A DNA stretch of 64,000 bases from JAAYJR01 sp964495655 (GCA_964495655.1 CAZBWK010000003.1:8131-72130); one strand, 5' to 3'. Shown: positions 15,378 to 24,398, counted from the stretch's first letter. Notes: generated by a model from the letters alone, not told the origin. Numbers and translations are program-made.

Positions 15378-16643
15378 TTAAACTTTAAAATCTTTCAATC
15401 CTTCAAAATCGACAGTGGCAAAATAATCTTCTATAGTTTCAGGCCGCCTGATCTCTTTAACTTCACCATTTTCGCGAAGCAGCAACTCGCCTGATCTGAG
15501 TTTGCCATTATAGTTAAATCCCATAGCATGCCCGTGAGCTCCGGTATCGTGAATAACTACAATATCACCAGGTTCAAGCTCAGGCAGCATCCTGTCTATT
15601 GCAAATTTATCGTTATTTTCACAAAGTGAACCTGTTACATCATATTTAAAAGTATGGGGTTTATTTTCTTTGCCGGGAACAGTTATATGATGATATGCCC
15701 TGTATATTCCGGGCCTCATAAGGTTTGCCATACTTGCATCCAGTCCTGCGAACATTTTGTATGTTTTTTTAATATGCAACACCTTGGTTATCAAATATCC
15801 GTAAGGTCCGGTAATTGCCCTGCCCGATTCAAAAAATATCTTCAGAGGTGCAAGTCCGTTACCTTCAATCTTCTCTTCATAAAGTTTTTTAATTCCGGCG
15901 CTTACATACTCCAGGTCAACTGCCTTTTGTCCGGGTTTATAAGGAATGCCGATCCCGCCGCCAAGGTTGGCAAAGTTTATACGCACTCCGGCTTTTTCTG
16001 CCACCTCTGCTACCAGGTTAAATAATATTTCAGCAGTTTCAATGAAATAATCAGGGTCAAGTTCATTTGAGGCAACCATAGTATGCACTCCAAATTGTTT
16101 AACTCCTTTGTTCCTTAATATTTTGTAACCTTCAATAATTTGTTCGTGTGTAAATCCATACTTTGCTTCCTCAGGATGGCCAATGATCAGGTTTCCTTGT
16201 TTAAGGTCTCCCGGGTTATAACGCATACAGATCGTTTCAGGAATACCGACATTTTTTTCAAGGTATCCGATATGAGAAATATCATCAAGATTGATGATGG
16301 CGCCCATATCTTTTGCCAGTTTAAACTCTTCTGCCGGAGTGTCGTTTGAAGTAAGCATTATTTCATCTCCCGACATACCTATACGCCGGGCCAGTTCAAG
16401 TTCAGTTTCTGAACTGCAGTCAATACCGAAACCCTCTTCCCTCAGTATTTTCATCAGGTAAGGATTTGGAGTTGCCTTTATTGCAAAATACTCTTTAAAT
16501 CCTTCGTTCCATTCAAATGCCTTTTTAAACCTGAATGCATTAGCCCTGATTGCTTTCTCGTCATAAATATGAAAAGGTGTTGGATAGGTTTTTATTATCT
16601 CTTCAAGTTGTAATTTTGAAATTGGTATTTTTTTATCTGTCAT
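15378..16643 (-). CDS. lysA: Diaminopimelate decarboxylase LysA
   Basis: The protein has 421 residues and is a fold-type III PLP enzyme with an alanine-racemase-like barrel and C-terminal sheet domain. It decarboxylates meso-diaminopimelate to lysine. The PLP lysine lies in YFAIKATPNP (Lys56). The phosphate-binding GGGIG, the ESGRAITGPYGYL block and the C-terminal CENNDKF cysteine-containing loop that completes the active site in the dimer partner are all present. A candidate promoter is at 16669-16676. It is transcribed in the same direction as, and downstream of, the dapF-like gene, with dapL divergent from that gene, so lysine biosynthesis genes are gathered here. A related carboxynorspermidine-type decarboxylase is unlikely because of the neighbours. 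Confidence 0.92.
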   Translation of the reverse strand: MTDKKIPISKLQLEEIIKTYPTPFHIYDEKAIRANAFRFKKAFEWNEGFKEYFAIKATPNPYLMKILREEGFGIDCSSETELELARRIGMSGDEIMLTSNDTPAEEFKLAKDMGAIINLDDISHIGYLEKNVGIPETICMRYNPGDLKQGNLIIGHPEEAKYGFTHEQIIEGYKILRNKGVKQFGVHTMVASNELDPDYFIETAEILFNLVAEVAEKAGVRINFANLGGGIGIPYKPGQKAVDLEYVSAGIKKLYEEKIEGNGLAPLKIFFESGRAITGPYGYLITKVLHIKKTYKMFAGLDASMANLMRPGIYRAYHHITVPGKENKPHTFKYDVTGSLCENNDKFAIDRMLPELEPGDIVVIHDTGAHGHAMGFNYNGKLRSGELLLRENGEVKEIRRPETIEDYFATVDFEGLKDFKV

Positions 16644-16668
16644 ATATATTTTAAGAAATGGTGCTTAA

Positions 16669-16676
16669 CAAAAATA
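16669..16676 (-). promoter_or_regulatory. Candidate -7 box for lysA
   Basis: Minus-strand TATTTTTG, 26 bases before the lysA ATG. No clear -33 element. Confidence 0.45.
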
Positions 16677-16753
16677 TAATATTAATAGTTTTTAATAGAA
16701 TTGATCTAAATAAAGAGTGAAAGTTTATCGGAGAATTAATAATTATAATAATA

Positions 16754-17614
16754 TCAGCCCAGATCGGCTATAAGTTCCCTGCTTAAAGTACCGCTGGCAA
16801 TCTCCCTGACTTCACCTGTCATTGCAATATTCCAGTTATCATCGATCCCGATCTTCAGATCTCCTCCTGCCATTTTAATATTCAGTTCAGGTTTTACAAT
16901 TCCTTTTTTTACCAGTACCGCTGCCACGGCACATGCCGAGCTTCCTGATGCCAGGGTATATCCGGCCCCTCGTTCCCATATCAGTATCTCAACTTCTGTT
17001 GGAGATATAATCCTGGCAAATTGCACATTGATGCGGTTGGGGAAGATCGGATTAGTTTCAATTTGAGGCCCGAAGGTTAAAAGTTCTTTTTTATCAAGAA
17101 TATCTTTTATTATGATACAGTGAGGATTACCAACTGATACGCAGTTAATAATATAATCCCTGTATTCAAGGTTAATGACTTCGTCGAGACACTCTTCTTT
17201 ACTGCATTTAACCGGAACAGATTCTGAAGAGAACACCGCCTTTCCCATGTCAACTTTAATAATGCGGGCTTTTCCGTAATTCTCTTCAATTATTTTAGCC
17301 TGGACAAGGCCACCCGGAGTTTCTATAGTAAAGCACGGCGATTTTGCAAATTTCAGGTCGTACAGATATTTTGCAAAAATTCTCAATCCGTTGCCACTCT
17401 TTTCTGCTTCAGATCCGTCAGGGTTTAATATCCTTAATCCGAATGCAGCTTTATAACTCGGAACTTTGAGAAGTATCCCGTCAGAACCAATTCCGTAATG
17501 AACATCACAAATTCTTTTTATTGCCTCTGCGGTTAAATCAAATTGTATTTCATTTTGATTTAATACAATATAATCGTTCCCTAATCCGTGTGATTTTACA
17601 AAGAAATTCTGCAT
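16754..17614 (-). CDS. DapF-like epimerase with both catalytic cysteines replaced by serine
   Basis: The protein has 286 residues, the normal DapF length, with both halves of the DapF fold (KSHGLGNDYIVL start, GIGSDGILL, NPDGSEAEKSGNGLRIF, VSVGNPHCII, WERGAGYTLASGSSACAVAA). DapF turns LL- into meso-diaminopimelate with two cysteines acting as base and acid. Here both positions are serine: Ser73 in EKSGNG, where family members have CGNG, and Ser223 in LASGSSA, where they have ACGSGA. I checked both codons in the DNA (AGT and TCA). It lies divergent from dapL and upstream of lysA, exactly where a DAP epimerase is expected. Either this subfamily works with serines, acts on another substrate, or is inactive with a second dapF elsewhere. 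Family placement is firm, activity is not. Confidence 0.8.
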   Translation of the reverse strand: MQNFFVKSHGLGNDYIVLNQNEIQFDLTAEAIKRICDVHYGIGSDGILLKVPSYKAAFGLRILNPDGSEAEKSGNGLRIFAKYLYDLKFAKSPCFTIETPGGLVQAKIIEENYGKARIIKVDMGKAVFSSESVPVKCSKEECLDEVINLEYRDYIINCVSVGNPHCIIIKDILDKKELLTFGPQIETNPIFPNRINVQFARIISPTEVEILIWERGAGYTLASGSSACAVAAVLVKKGIVKPELNIKMAGGDLKIGIDDNWNIAMTGEVREIASGTLSRELIADLG

Positions 17615-17633
17615 AATTTACTTTTTTGTTTTA

Positions 17634-17641
17634 CAAAAGTA
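17634..17641 (-). promoter_or_regulatory. Candidate -7 box for the dapF-like gene
   Basis: Minus-strand TACTTTTG, 20 bases before the ATG at 17614, in the 125-base divergent gap shared with dapL. Confidence 0.5.
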
Positions 17642-17703
17642 TTAAACATCAGACAATTTTCCCTGCCGAAAGCCTGTGAATTATGTGCTGAACAATTTAT
17701 TTT

Positions 17704-17711
17704 TAACTTTG
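17704..17711 (+). promoter_or_regulatory. -7 box for dapL
   Basis: TAACTTTG matches TAnnTTTG, 29 bases before the dapL ATG at 17740. No clear -33 TTTG. Confidence 0.55.
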
Positions 17712-17739
17712 TAGCTATATACACACGAAAACTAATGAT

Positions 17740-18969
17740 ATGGCATTAATTAATGAAAATTATCTAAAACTAAAGGCGGGGTATTTATTTCCGGAAATTG
17801 GGAGGAGGGTAGAACAGTTCATCACTTCTAATCCAGGCAGCAAAATTATCAAAATGGGTATTGGCGATGTTACGCGCCCGCTCGTTCCTTCAGTAATTAA
17901 TGCATTTCACGAGGGTGTTAAGGAGATGGCTGAACCGGAGTCATTTAAGGGATACGGACCTGAACAGGGATACTCTTTCCTGCGTGAGATAATTGCTGAA
18001 AATGATTACCAGATGAGAGGGATTGATATTTCTGCTGATGATATTTTTATTTCCGATGGATCAAAATGCGATACCGGCAATATTCAGGAAATATTCAGCA
18101 GTGACAGTAAAATTGCAATTTGCGACCCTGTTTACCCAGTATATGCCGATACCACTGTCATGTCGGGTAAAACCGGACCCTGTCAGGCCAACGGTTATTA
18201 CGAAGGCATCATATATATGCCGTGTACCAGGGAGAACGGGTTTATTCCTGAATTACCCCGGGAAAGGCCGGATCTTATATTTCTTTGCTACCCCAATAAT
18301 CCTACCGGTACTGTTGCCTCCACAGAGGAGTTGAAAAAGTGGGTTGACTATGCCGGTAAAAACAGATGTATCATATTATATGATGCAGCATATGAGGCTT
18401 TTATCAAAGAAGATGATGTTCCACATTCGATATACGAGATTGAGGGAGCTAAAAAGGTGGCAATTGAGTTTAGGAGTTTTTCAAAAACCGCGGGGTTCAC
18501 CGGGACAAGGTGTGCATTTGCTGTTGTTCCTGAGGAGTTAAAAGCTTACGATAAATCGGGAAATGCCTGTTCTGTAAAAGCATTGTGGAACCGGCGGCAG
18601 TCAACAAAATTCAATGGTGTTTCCTATCCTGTGCAGAAAGCAGCTTCTGCTGTTTATTCGAAAGAGGGCAAAAAAGAGGTAGCAGAAGTTATTGACTATT
18701 ATCTTGGTAATGCAAAAATAATGAAAGAAAGCCTTACAAATGCCGGTTATGAAGTTTATGGAGGTGTTAATGCACCATATATCTGGGTAAGGACCAAAGG
18801 TGGTATGAAGTCGTGGGACTTTTTCGATAAATTGCTCAAAGAGGCTAATGTTGTCGGAACTCCGGGCTCGGGCTTCGGCCCTTCAGGTGAGGGATATTTT
18901 CGGTTTTCTGCCTTCGCTGACCGTCAGAGTACTGTTGAAGCAATGGAAAGGATTAAAAAACTGGCATAA
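17740..18969 (+). CDS. dapL: LL-diaminopimelate aminotransferase DapL
   Basis: The protein has 409 residues, matching DapL of plants, Chlamydia and Bacteroidota. It converts tetrahydrodipicolinate to LL-diaminopimelate in one step using glutamate, bypassing DapD/C/E. The family start (NENYLKLKAGYLFPEIGRRV), KMGIGDVTRPL, KGYGPEQGYSFLRE, FISDGSKCDTGN, CYPNNPTGTVA, and the PLP lysine in EFRSFSKTAGFTGTRC are all visible. Because DapL makes the LL isomer, an epimerase is still needed; the neighbouring dapF-like gene is the candidate but lacks its cysteines. The gene has its own promoter and ends at a hairpin terminator. Confidence 0.96.
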   Translation: MALINENYLKLKAGYLFPEIGRRVEQFITSNPGSKIIKMGIGDVTRPLVPSVINAFHEGVKEMAEPESFKGYGPEQGYSFLREIIAENDYQMRGIDISADDIFISDGSKCDTGNIQEIFSSDSKIAICDPVYPVYADTTVMSGKTGPCQANGYYEGIIYMPCTRENGFIPELPRERPDLIFLCYPNNPTGTVASTEELKKWVDYAGKNRCIILYDAAYEAFIKEDDVPHSIYEIEGAKKVAIEFRSFSKTAGFTGTRCAFAVVPEELKAYDKSGNACSVKALWNRRQSTKFNGVSYPVQKAASAVYSKEGKKEVAEVIDYYLGNAKIMKESLTNAGYEVYGGVNAPYIWVRTKGGMKSWDFFDKLLKEANVVGTPGSGFGPSGEGYFRFSAFADRQSTVEAMERIKKLA

Positions 18970-19054
18970 TAAAATACCCTGTGCGACTGATAAGTGATTA
19001 ATAGTCTTATAATCAGTATAAAAAATATTCAGGGTGAAATAATAAAAGCAGGGA

Positions 19055-19077
19055 GGGTGAACTATTCACCCTTTTTT
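19055..19077 (+). terminator. Terminator after dapL
   Basis: Perfect seven-pair stem GGGTGAA / TTCACCC with a three-base loop, then six T. It lies between convergent dapL and the aminotransferase gene. Confidence 0.85.
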
Positions 19078-19085
19078 GATTATTG

Positions 19086-20321
19086 TTATACAGATTCCCG
19101 GACAGTGGCTTCTTCTGCAATTTTTATTTTTCTGCCGGGGTATGCTATTAATGCTTCTTCAAGTATTTTGAGGCAGACCGCAAGGTCTTCCTTTTTGAGC
19201 ACATAAGCAATTCGCACCTCATCCTTTCCTTTGTCGGGCAATGTATAAAAACCGCTAGCCGGGGCCAGGAACAGGGTTTGATTATTATATTGAAATTCTG
19301 AAAGCATCCATGCACAAAAATCATCTGCATCATCCACGGGCAGGCGCGCTACCGTATAAAAGGCACCCATTGGTATTGGTGAATATACTCCGTCAATGCG
19401 GTTAAGTCCGTCGATTAAAAATTTCCTGCGGTTAACATATTCATTATAGTTATTCAACATGTAGTCAGGATCTGCATCCAGAGAAGCCTCGGCGGCAATT
19501 TGTCCGATCAGCGGCGGACTAAGGCGTGCCTGGCAAAATTTAAGGACATTGTGCCTTACCTCAGTATTTTTAGTTATAAGGGCGCCAATACGAAGGCCAC
19601 ATTCACTGTATCTTTTAGATACCGAGTCAATTAAAACCACATTCTGCTCAATTCCCTCAAGATGGAAAGCCGAAATATATGGTGATCCTGTATAGCAAAA
19701 TTCGCGGTATACCTCATCGGAAAAAAGATAGAGGTCATATTTTTTGACCAGGTCGCGGATCTTGTTCATCTCCTCCCTTGTATATAGGTAACCTGTTGGA
19801 TTATTGGGATTACAGATCATAATTCCTCTGGTTTTCGGAGTGATCAGTTTTTCAAACTCCTCTACCGGCGGAAGTGCGAACCCTTCCTCAATATTGGCTG
19901 CAATTGATTTAATTACGGCGCCTGCCACTATTGCAAAAGCTTCATAGTTGGCGTATGCAGGTTCCGGGACTATTATTTCATCGCCCGGATCCAGGCAGCT
20001 CATAAATGCAAAGGTGACAGCTTCGCTTCCTCCTGTGGTGATGATAATATCATCCACACTGACATCAATCATATACTTATTATAATATCGTACCAGCTTT
20101 TCCCGAAATGACCTGATCCCCTCACTTGGCGAGTATTCAATAGTTGTGCGGTCGATCATTTTAATCGCTTTTAATGCCTGCGGAGGAGTGGGCAGGTCAG
20201 GCTGCCCTATGTTAAGATGATAAACTTTTATGCCCCTCTCTTTTGCTTTTTCGGCAAGAGGGGATAATTTTCTGATTGGTGAATCAGGCATCGCTTTTCC
20301 TCTGTTTGATACTGCTGGCAT
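19086..20321 (-). CDS. PLP-dependent class I aminotransferase (aspartate aminotransferase-like)
   Basis: The protein has 411 residues from the ATG at 20321 (MPAVSNRGKAMPDSPIRKL), which fits relatives better than the upstream ATG at 20354. It is a fold-type I aminotransferase: NIGQPDLPTPP, TTGGSEAVTFAF, NPNNPTGYLY, SDEVYREF, the PLP lysine in DSVSKRYSECGLRIG, and the substrate-carboxylate arginine near KDEVRIAYVL. Such enzymes transfer the amino group between aspartate or another amino acid and 2-oxoglutarate. Substrate specificity cannot be fixed by reading. It faces dapL across the terminator and is not in its operon. Confidence 0.88.
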   Translation of the reverse strand: MPAVSNRGKAMPDSPIRKLSPLAEKAKERGIKVYHLNIGQPDLPTPPQALKAIKMIDRTTIEYSPSEGIRSFREKLVRYYNKYMIDVSVDDIIITTGGSEAVTFAFMSCLDPGDEIIVPEPAYANYEAFAIVAGAVIKSIAANIEEGFALPPVEEFEKLITPKTRGIMICNPNNPTGYLYTREEMNKIRDLVKKYDLYLFSDEVYREFCYTGSPYISAFHLEGIEQNVVLIDSVSKRYSECGLRIGALITKNTEVRHNVLKFCQARLSPPLIGQIAAEASLDADPDYMLNNYNEYVNRRKFLIDGLNRIDGVYSPIPMGAFYTVARLPVDDADDFCAWMLSEFQYNNQTLFLAPASGFYTLPDKGKDEVRIAYVLKKEDLAVCLKILEEALIAYPGRKIKIAEEATVRESV

Positions 20322-20498
20322 TTTGTATAAATTATAAAACAGGCAAAGATACAAGTATCAGTCATAAAACAATAGGTAATGAAATTTTTCAGTCTGGGCT
20401 TTTATTAAAAAATTAACTTCAGATAACCAATTGCCGGTCCTCTTTGTACCGGTTACTTTAAAATAAGCTGTTATTTATTAATTTATATCATATTTTGA

Positions 20499-20521
20499 TA
20501 ACTTTGGATAATATATTTTTG
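20499..20521 (+). promoter_or_regulatory. Two overlapping -7 candidates for the pnt operon
   Basis: TAACTTTG at 20499-20506 and TATTTTTG at 20514-20521 both match TAnnTTTG. A TTTG at 20494-20497 is 16 bases before the second. The pntA1 ATG is at 20549. Confidence 0.5.
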
Positions 20522-20548
20522 GTATAACAAATTTAATAAGCCATAACC

Positions 20549-21712
20549 ATGATAATAGGTATTCCCAAAGAGATCATGCCGGGAGAGAACCGTGTTGCGG
20601 CTATTCCGGAGACAGTAAGAAAGATGACCGGCGGCGGATCCGCAGTTCTTTTAGAGGCCGGGGCCGGTGCAGGATCACATTACAGTGACGATTCCTACCG
20701 GGCAGAGGGAGCAGTCATTACAGAGGATGTAAAGGAGTTATATGCCCGCAGTGAGGTTATACTGAAGGTAAAGGAGCCGCTGTACAACCAGCAGCAGGGA
20801 TGCCATGAGCTTGAGATGATGCATAGTGGCCAGTACCTGATATCTTTTTTGCATCCGGCCTCACCTGCTAACCACGGGATGGTCATGCAGATGGCAGAGC
20901 GGGGTATCACAGGTCTGACCCTTGACGGGGTACCGCGTATAAGCCGTGCGCAGCCGATGGATGCTCTCTCTTCTATGAGTGCCTGTGCCGGTTATAAAGG
21001 TATGATAATGGGTGTTAATGCTATCAGCAAGTTTATTCCCTTTGTTACCAGCGCAGTTGGCAGGCTTAAGCCTGCAACGGTTCTGGTTATCGGGACGGGC
21101 GTAGCCGGCCTCCGGGCCCTTGCCACAGCCAAGGGGCTTGGCGCATCGGTATATTCGGCAGACATCAGGCCTGAGGCCAACAGGAATGCCGAGTCGCTGG
21201 GAGCAGTGATTGTTGATACCGGCGTTCCTGAAGAGATTGCTGTAAGTCCCGACGGCAAACATGCAAACCATCTGTCGGAGAAATGGCTTCAGGTTGAGAG
21301 GGAGCATCTCGGGGACATTATTTCACGTGCTGACATAGTTTTTTGTTCAGCTCTTATCCATGGCAAGGTTGCCCCTATACTGATAACTGAGGATATGGTC
21401 AAAACGATGCAACCTGGCAGCTGTATAGTCGATATATCGATCGACCAGGGGGGCAACTGCGAGATCACTCCTCCCGGCGCTGTTGACACTAAATATGGAG
21501 TAATTATAGAAGGCATTAAAAATATCCCCGGAATGCTCTCAACCAGCTCGACAATTATGTTTTCCAGGAACATATATAACCTTCTTGAGTTTTTGATGCG
21601 CGATGCAACCCTTACCCTTGACCTGGATGATGAGATCGTATCCTCGATTCTTGTTACGCGCGACGGGGAGATATTGCATGAAGGCACCCTTGAGGCTATG
21701 GGCTTAAGATAA
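20549..21712 (+). CDS. pntAA: NAD(P) transhydrogenase subunit alpha part 1 (NAD(H)-binding domain I)
   Basis: The protein has 387 residues, as in three-subunit transhydrogenases of the Rhodospirillum type. It is the cytoplasmic NAD(H)-binding domain I of the proton-translocating enzyme that drives NADPH formation from NADH. Alanine-dehydrogenase-like motifs are present: IGIPKEIMPGENRVAAIPE, the Rossmann VIGTGVAGLRALATAKGLGA, and SADIRPEANRNAESLGA. The next two genes supply the membrane domain and the NADP domain. The operon is visibly more G+C-rich than its surroundings (a counted line at 21121 is 60%). Confidence 0.94.
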   Translation: MIIGIPKEIMPGENRVAAIPETVRKMTGGGSAVLLEAGAGAGSHYSDDSYRAEGAVITEDVKELYARSEVILKVKEPLYNQQQGCHELEMMHSGQYLISFLHPASPANHGMVMQMAERGITGLTLDGVPRISRAQPMDALSSMSACAGYKGMIMGVNAISKFIPFVTSAVGRLKPATVLVIGTGVAGLRALATAKGLGASVYSADIRPEANRNAESLGAVIVDTGVPEEIAVSPDGKHANHLSEKWLQVEREHLGDIISRADIVFCSALIHGKVAPILITEDMVKTMQPGSCIVDISIDQGGNCEITPPGAVDTKYGVIIEGIKNIPGMLSTSSTIMFSRNIYNLLEFLMRDATLTLDLDDEIVSSILVTRDGEILHEGTLEAMGLR

Positions 21713-21736
21713 GGGGGAATAAAAAAAATCGGGATT

Positions 21737-22054
21737 ATGACACTTATTCAATATATACTTGTAGTTATCTTTATAGTAGCGGCGGTAGTTGGTTACCTTT
21801 TGATCAACAATGTGCCTTCTCGTTTGCACACTCCCCTTATGTCGGGCATGAATGCCCTTTCGGGAGTTACAATAGTGGGAGCCCTTTTGGCCACAGCCGC
21901 GGCTCTTTCCGGTGGCAGTCCGGTGACCGGCTATATTTTTGGCACTTTAGCAATCATCCTTGCAATGGTAAATGTTTCAGGGGGATTTGCAGTGACCGAC
22001 AGGATGCTTAAGATGTTTGGACGCCATAACCAAAACAGTGATAAAGATGAGTGA
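21737..22054 (+). CDS. pntAB: NAD(P) transhydrogenase subunit alpha part 2 (membrane)
   Basis: The protein has 105 residues with three hydrophobic segments (YILVVIFIVAAVVGYLLI; NALSGVTIVGALLATAAAL; GYIFGTLAIILAMVNVSGGFAVTDRMLKMF). The NxxSGGFxVTDRML ending is characteristic of PntAB. It forms part of the proton channel (domain II) with PntB. It starts 24 bases after pntAA and overlaps pntB by 8 bases, so translation is coupled. Confidence 0.94.
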   Translation: MTLIQYILVVIFIVAAVVGYLLINNVPSRLHTPLMSGMNALSGVTIVGALLATAAALSGGSPVTGYIFGTLAIILAMVNVSGGFAVTDRMLKMFGRHNQNSDKDE

Positions 22055-23513
22055 TTTGCATATTTTCATAAGATTTTCCACTCTCCACCTTCTGTCAGAT
22101 GGAGCTTATTACGTTTTGTGTGTTGTGCTGTCGATGGCGGTTTTGCTGGGCATTCATCTTATGAGCAGGGTAAAAACGGCCAGGTCGGGCAACCGTTTAA
22201 GCGCCCTTGCCATAGCACTTGGAATAATTATTACCCTTATAAAGAAAGATATTCTTCCTGTGTGGGCGATCTATCCGGGCATGATAGCCGGTGTATTTAT
22301 CGGGCTCAGAGTTGCACGGGTTGTAAAGATGATTGAGATGCCTCAGCTGGTGGCATTTTTAAACGGGGTAGGCGGCGGTGCCTCTGCGATAGTTGCCTCC
22401 TTTGCCTTTTTGTCATTGCACGGAGGCGCTGATATATTTGGCAGATTAACTTCGGTTGTTGCAGTGTCGGTTGGATTGACGACCCTGTCGGGCAGCCTGG
22501 TGGCAGCAGGCAAGTTGCACAAGGTATTGACACAGAAGCCTGTTGTTTTGCCATATCACCGGCTCTGGTCGGCGCTTATATTGATTATTCTTCTGTTGCT
22601 TATAGTTATGAGCACTTTTTTGCCGGGAATTGGCGGAGAGATTTACCTCACCCTGGTTGTTCTTGTTTCAGCAGCCTTTGGGTTGATCTTTGCCATCCGG
22701 GTAGGTGGAGCCGACATGCCCATAACGATCTCATTGCTGAACAGTTTCAGTGGTGTTGCTGCGGCCATAGCAGGATTTGCGGTTACCGACATTTTGTTGG
22801 TGTCCATAGGAGGCATTGTGGGGGCTTCAGGTCTTTTTCTGACACAGATCATGTGCAGGGCCATGAACAGGAGTCTGCCGGATATTTTGCTTGGCAGGAC
22901 GGTACTGCAGGGCGGCGGTGTTGTTTCACAGACGGGAGAGGGTGAATCCGGAGAAGGTCTGTGGGGTGAAGAGAGTGTGTCGGCGGCAGGTGATGATCCA
23001 GGAGGTGAGGTTGATGTAACGGGACTTATCAACAGTGCCGGGAATGTTATAATAGTACCGGGTTACGGTATGGCGCTGGCTCATGCGCAGCACCTTGTCA
23101 AACAGCTTGCCGTTAAGCTGAAGGGCAGGGGTGCAGAAGTGAGGTATGCTATACATCCGGTTGCAGGCAGGATGCCCGGTCACATGGATGTACTTTTGAT
23201 AGAGGCAGGTGTTCCCTTTGAGGATGTATATGAGATGGATGATATAAACGATGCTTTCAGGGATGCAGACCTTACCATAGTGGTAGGAGCCAATGATGTA
23301 CTGAACCCTTCAGCCCGTGATGCTGAGGGGACTCCTATCTACGGCATGCCGATACTGAATGTAGACCATTGTCGTAACATATTGATTTTCAACTATGATC
23401 TTCAACCCGGATATTCAGGGGTGGCGAATCCTCTCTATTTGAGGAAGAAGGGAGTTACCATAATTGAGGGAGATGCTGCAGTGACACTTGCTGAGCTGCT
23501 AAATAATCTGTAA
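22047..23513 (+). CDS. pntB: NAD(P) transhydrogenase subunit beta
   Basis: The protein has 488 residues from the ATG at 22047 (MSDLHIF), which overlaps the pntAB stop by 8 bases; an ATG at 22017 would add ten residues inside pntAB. The first 300 residues hold about eight or nine membrane helices of domain II (PQLVAFLNGVGGGASAIVA is the conserved start). The last 180 residues are the NADP(H)-binding domain III: VIIVPGYGMALAHAQH, the HPVAGRMPGHMDVLL loop, VVGANDVLNPSA and the family PGYSGVANPLY near the end. Domain III exchanges hydride with PntAA, coupled to proton entry. Length is slightly above the common 460-465. Confidence 0.94.
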   Translation: MSDLHIFIRFSTLHLLSDGAYYVLCVVLSMAVLLGIHLMSRVKTARSGNRLSALAIALGIIITLIKKDILPVWAIYPGMIAGVFIGLRVARVVKMIEMPQLVAFLNGVGGGASAIVASFAFLSLHGGADIFGRLTSVVAVSVGLTTLSGSLVAAGKLHKVLTQKPVVLPYHRLWSALILIILLLLIVMSTFLPGIGGEIYLTLVVLVSAAFGLIFAIRVGGADMPITISLLNSFSGVAAAIAGFAVTDILLVSIGGIVGASGLFLTQIMCRAMNRSLPDILLGRTVLQGGGVVSQTGEGESGEGLWGEESVSAAGDDPGGEVDVTGLINSAGNVIIVPGYGMALAHAQHLVKQLAVKLKGRGAEVRYAIHPVAGRMPGHMDVLLIEAGVPFEDVYEMDDINDAFRDADLTIVVGANDVLNPSARDAEGTPIYGMPILNVDHCRNILIFNYDLQPGYSGVANPLYLRKKGVTIIEGDAAVTLAELLNNL

Positions 23514-23552
23514 TTAACCGGTAAGTAATGAAGTAGTTATAATTTATCAGGT

Positions 23553-24356
23553 ATGACCATATCAAATTTAAGGGAACGACTTTATAAAATAATTTTTGAA
23601 GCAGATACCCGGACAGGAAAAATTTTCGATGTTGTTTTACTTGGAATTATTTTTATAAGTGTCCTGTTGGTTCTTCTTGAAAGTGTTCCCGGGATCAGAA
23701 AAGAGCATCATGATTTTCTTGTATTATCAGAATGGATTATTACCGGTATTTTTACCATTGAATATATTTTGAGGATACTCATAGTTAAAAAGCCGGCAAA
23801 ATACATTTTTAGTTTTTACGGGATTATTGATTTCCTGGCAGTTATACCCACTTATGCCGGACTGTTTGCGGCCACATATCAAAGTTTGATAATAATCAGG
23901 ATATTCAGGTTTTTAAGAATTTTCAGAGTTTTAAAGCTTACCCGCTACACTATAGCCGGGAGAAGTCTGGCACGGGCAATATGGGCAAGCCGGGAGAAGA
24001 TAAGTGTTTTTATATTTTTTGTGATCATTCTGGTTATAATTATAGGTACATTGATGTACCTGTTAGAGGGAGAGGAGAATGGATATAAAAGTATTCCGTT
24101 AAGTATTTACTGGGCAATTGTTACACTTACAACTGTTGGATACGGGGATATAAGTCCTGCGACACCCGCAGGTCAGCTTCTGGCAAGCTTTGTGATGATA
24201 ATCGGTTATGCGATTATAGCAGTACCAACCGGTATTGTTACAGCAGAGATGATAAGATCATCGAAAGCGACAAATACTCAGGTTTGTAATAATTGTTTAT
24301 ATGACAATCATGATGATGATGCCCTTTTTTGTAAAAAGTGCGGTAATAAATTGTGA
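23553..24356 (+). CDS. Voltage-gated ion (potassium) channel with C-terminal zinc ribbon
   Basis: The protein has 267 residues with six membrane segments. S4 carries regularly spaced arginines (RIFRFLRIFRVLKLTRY), and the pore loop has the potassium filter TTVGYGD before the last helix. Relatives form tetrameric voltage-sensitive K+ channels. The unusual part is the last 25 residues: CNNC, then about 14 residues with an HDDDA stretch, then CKKC, which reads as a small zinc ribbon on the cytoplasmic tail in place of a RCK or cyclic-nucleotide domain. It follows pntB by 39 bases and could share its transcript, but no functional link is known. Confidence 0.88.
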   Translation: MTISNLRERLYKIIFEADTRTGKIFDVVLLGIIFISVLLVLLESVPGIRKEHHDFLVLSEWIITGIFTIEYILRILIVKKPAKYIFSFYGIIDFLAVIPTYAGLFAATYQSLIIIRIFRFLRIFRVLKLTRYTIAGRSLARAIWASREKISVFIFFVIILVIIIGTLMYLLEGEENGYKSIPLSIYWAIVTLTTVGYGDISPATPAGQLLASFVMIIGYAIIAVPTGIVTAEMIRSSKATNTQVCNNCLYDNHDDDALFCKKCGNKL

Positions 24357-24398
24357 TAAATAAATAGTTTAATTTTTATTAAAGCATGTTGGAATGTT

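Noticed and set aside
22306..23183. Long reading frames antisense to pntB
   Set aside because: They are composition artefacts of the G+C-rich pntB gene; the sense strand encodes the well-conserved subunit.
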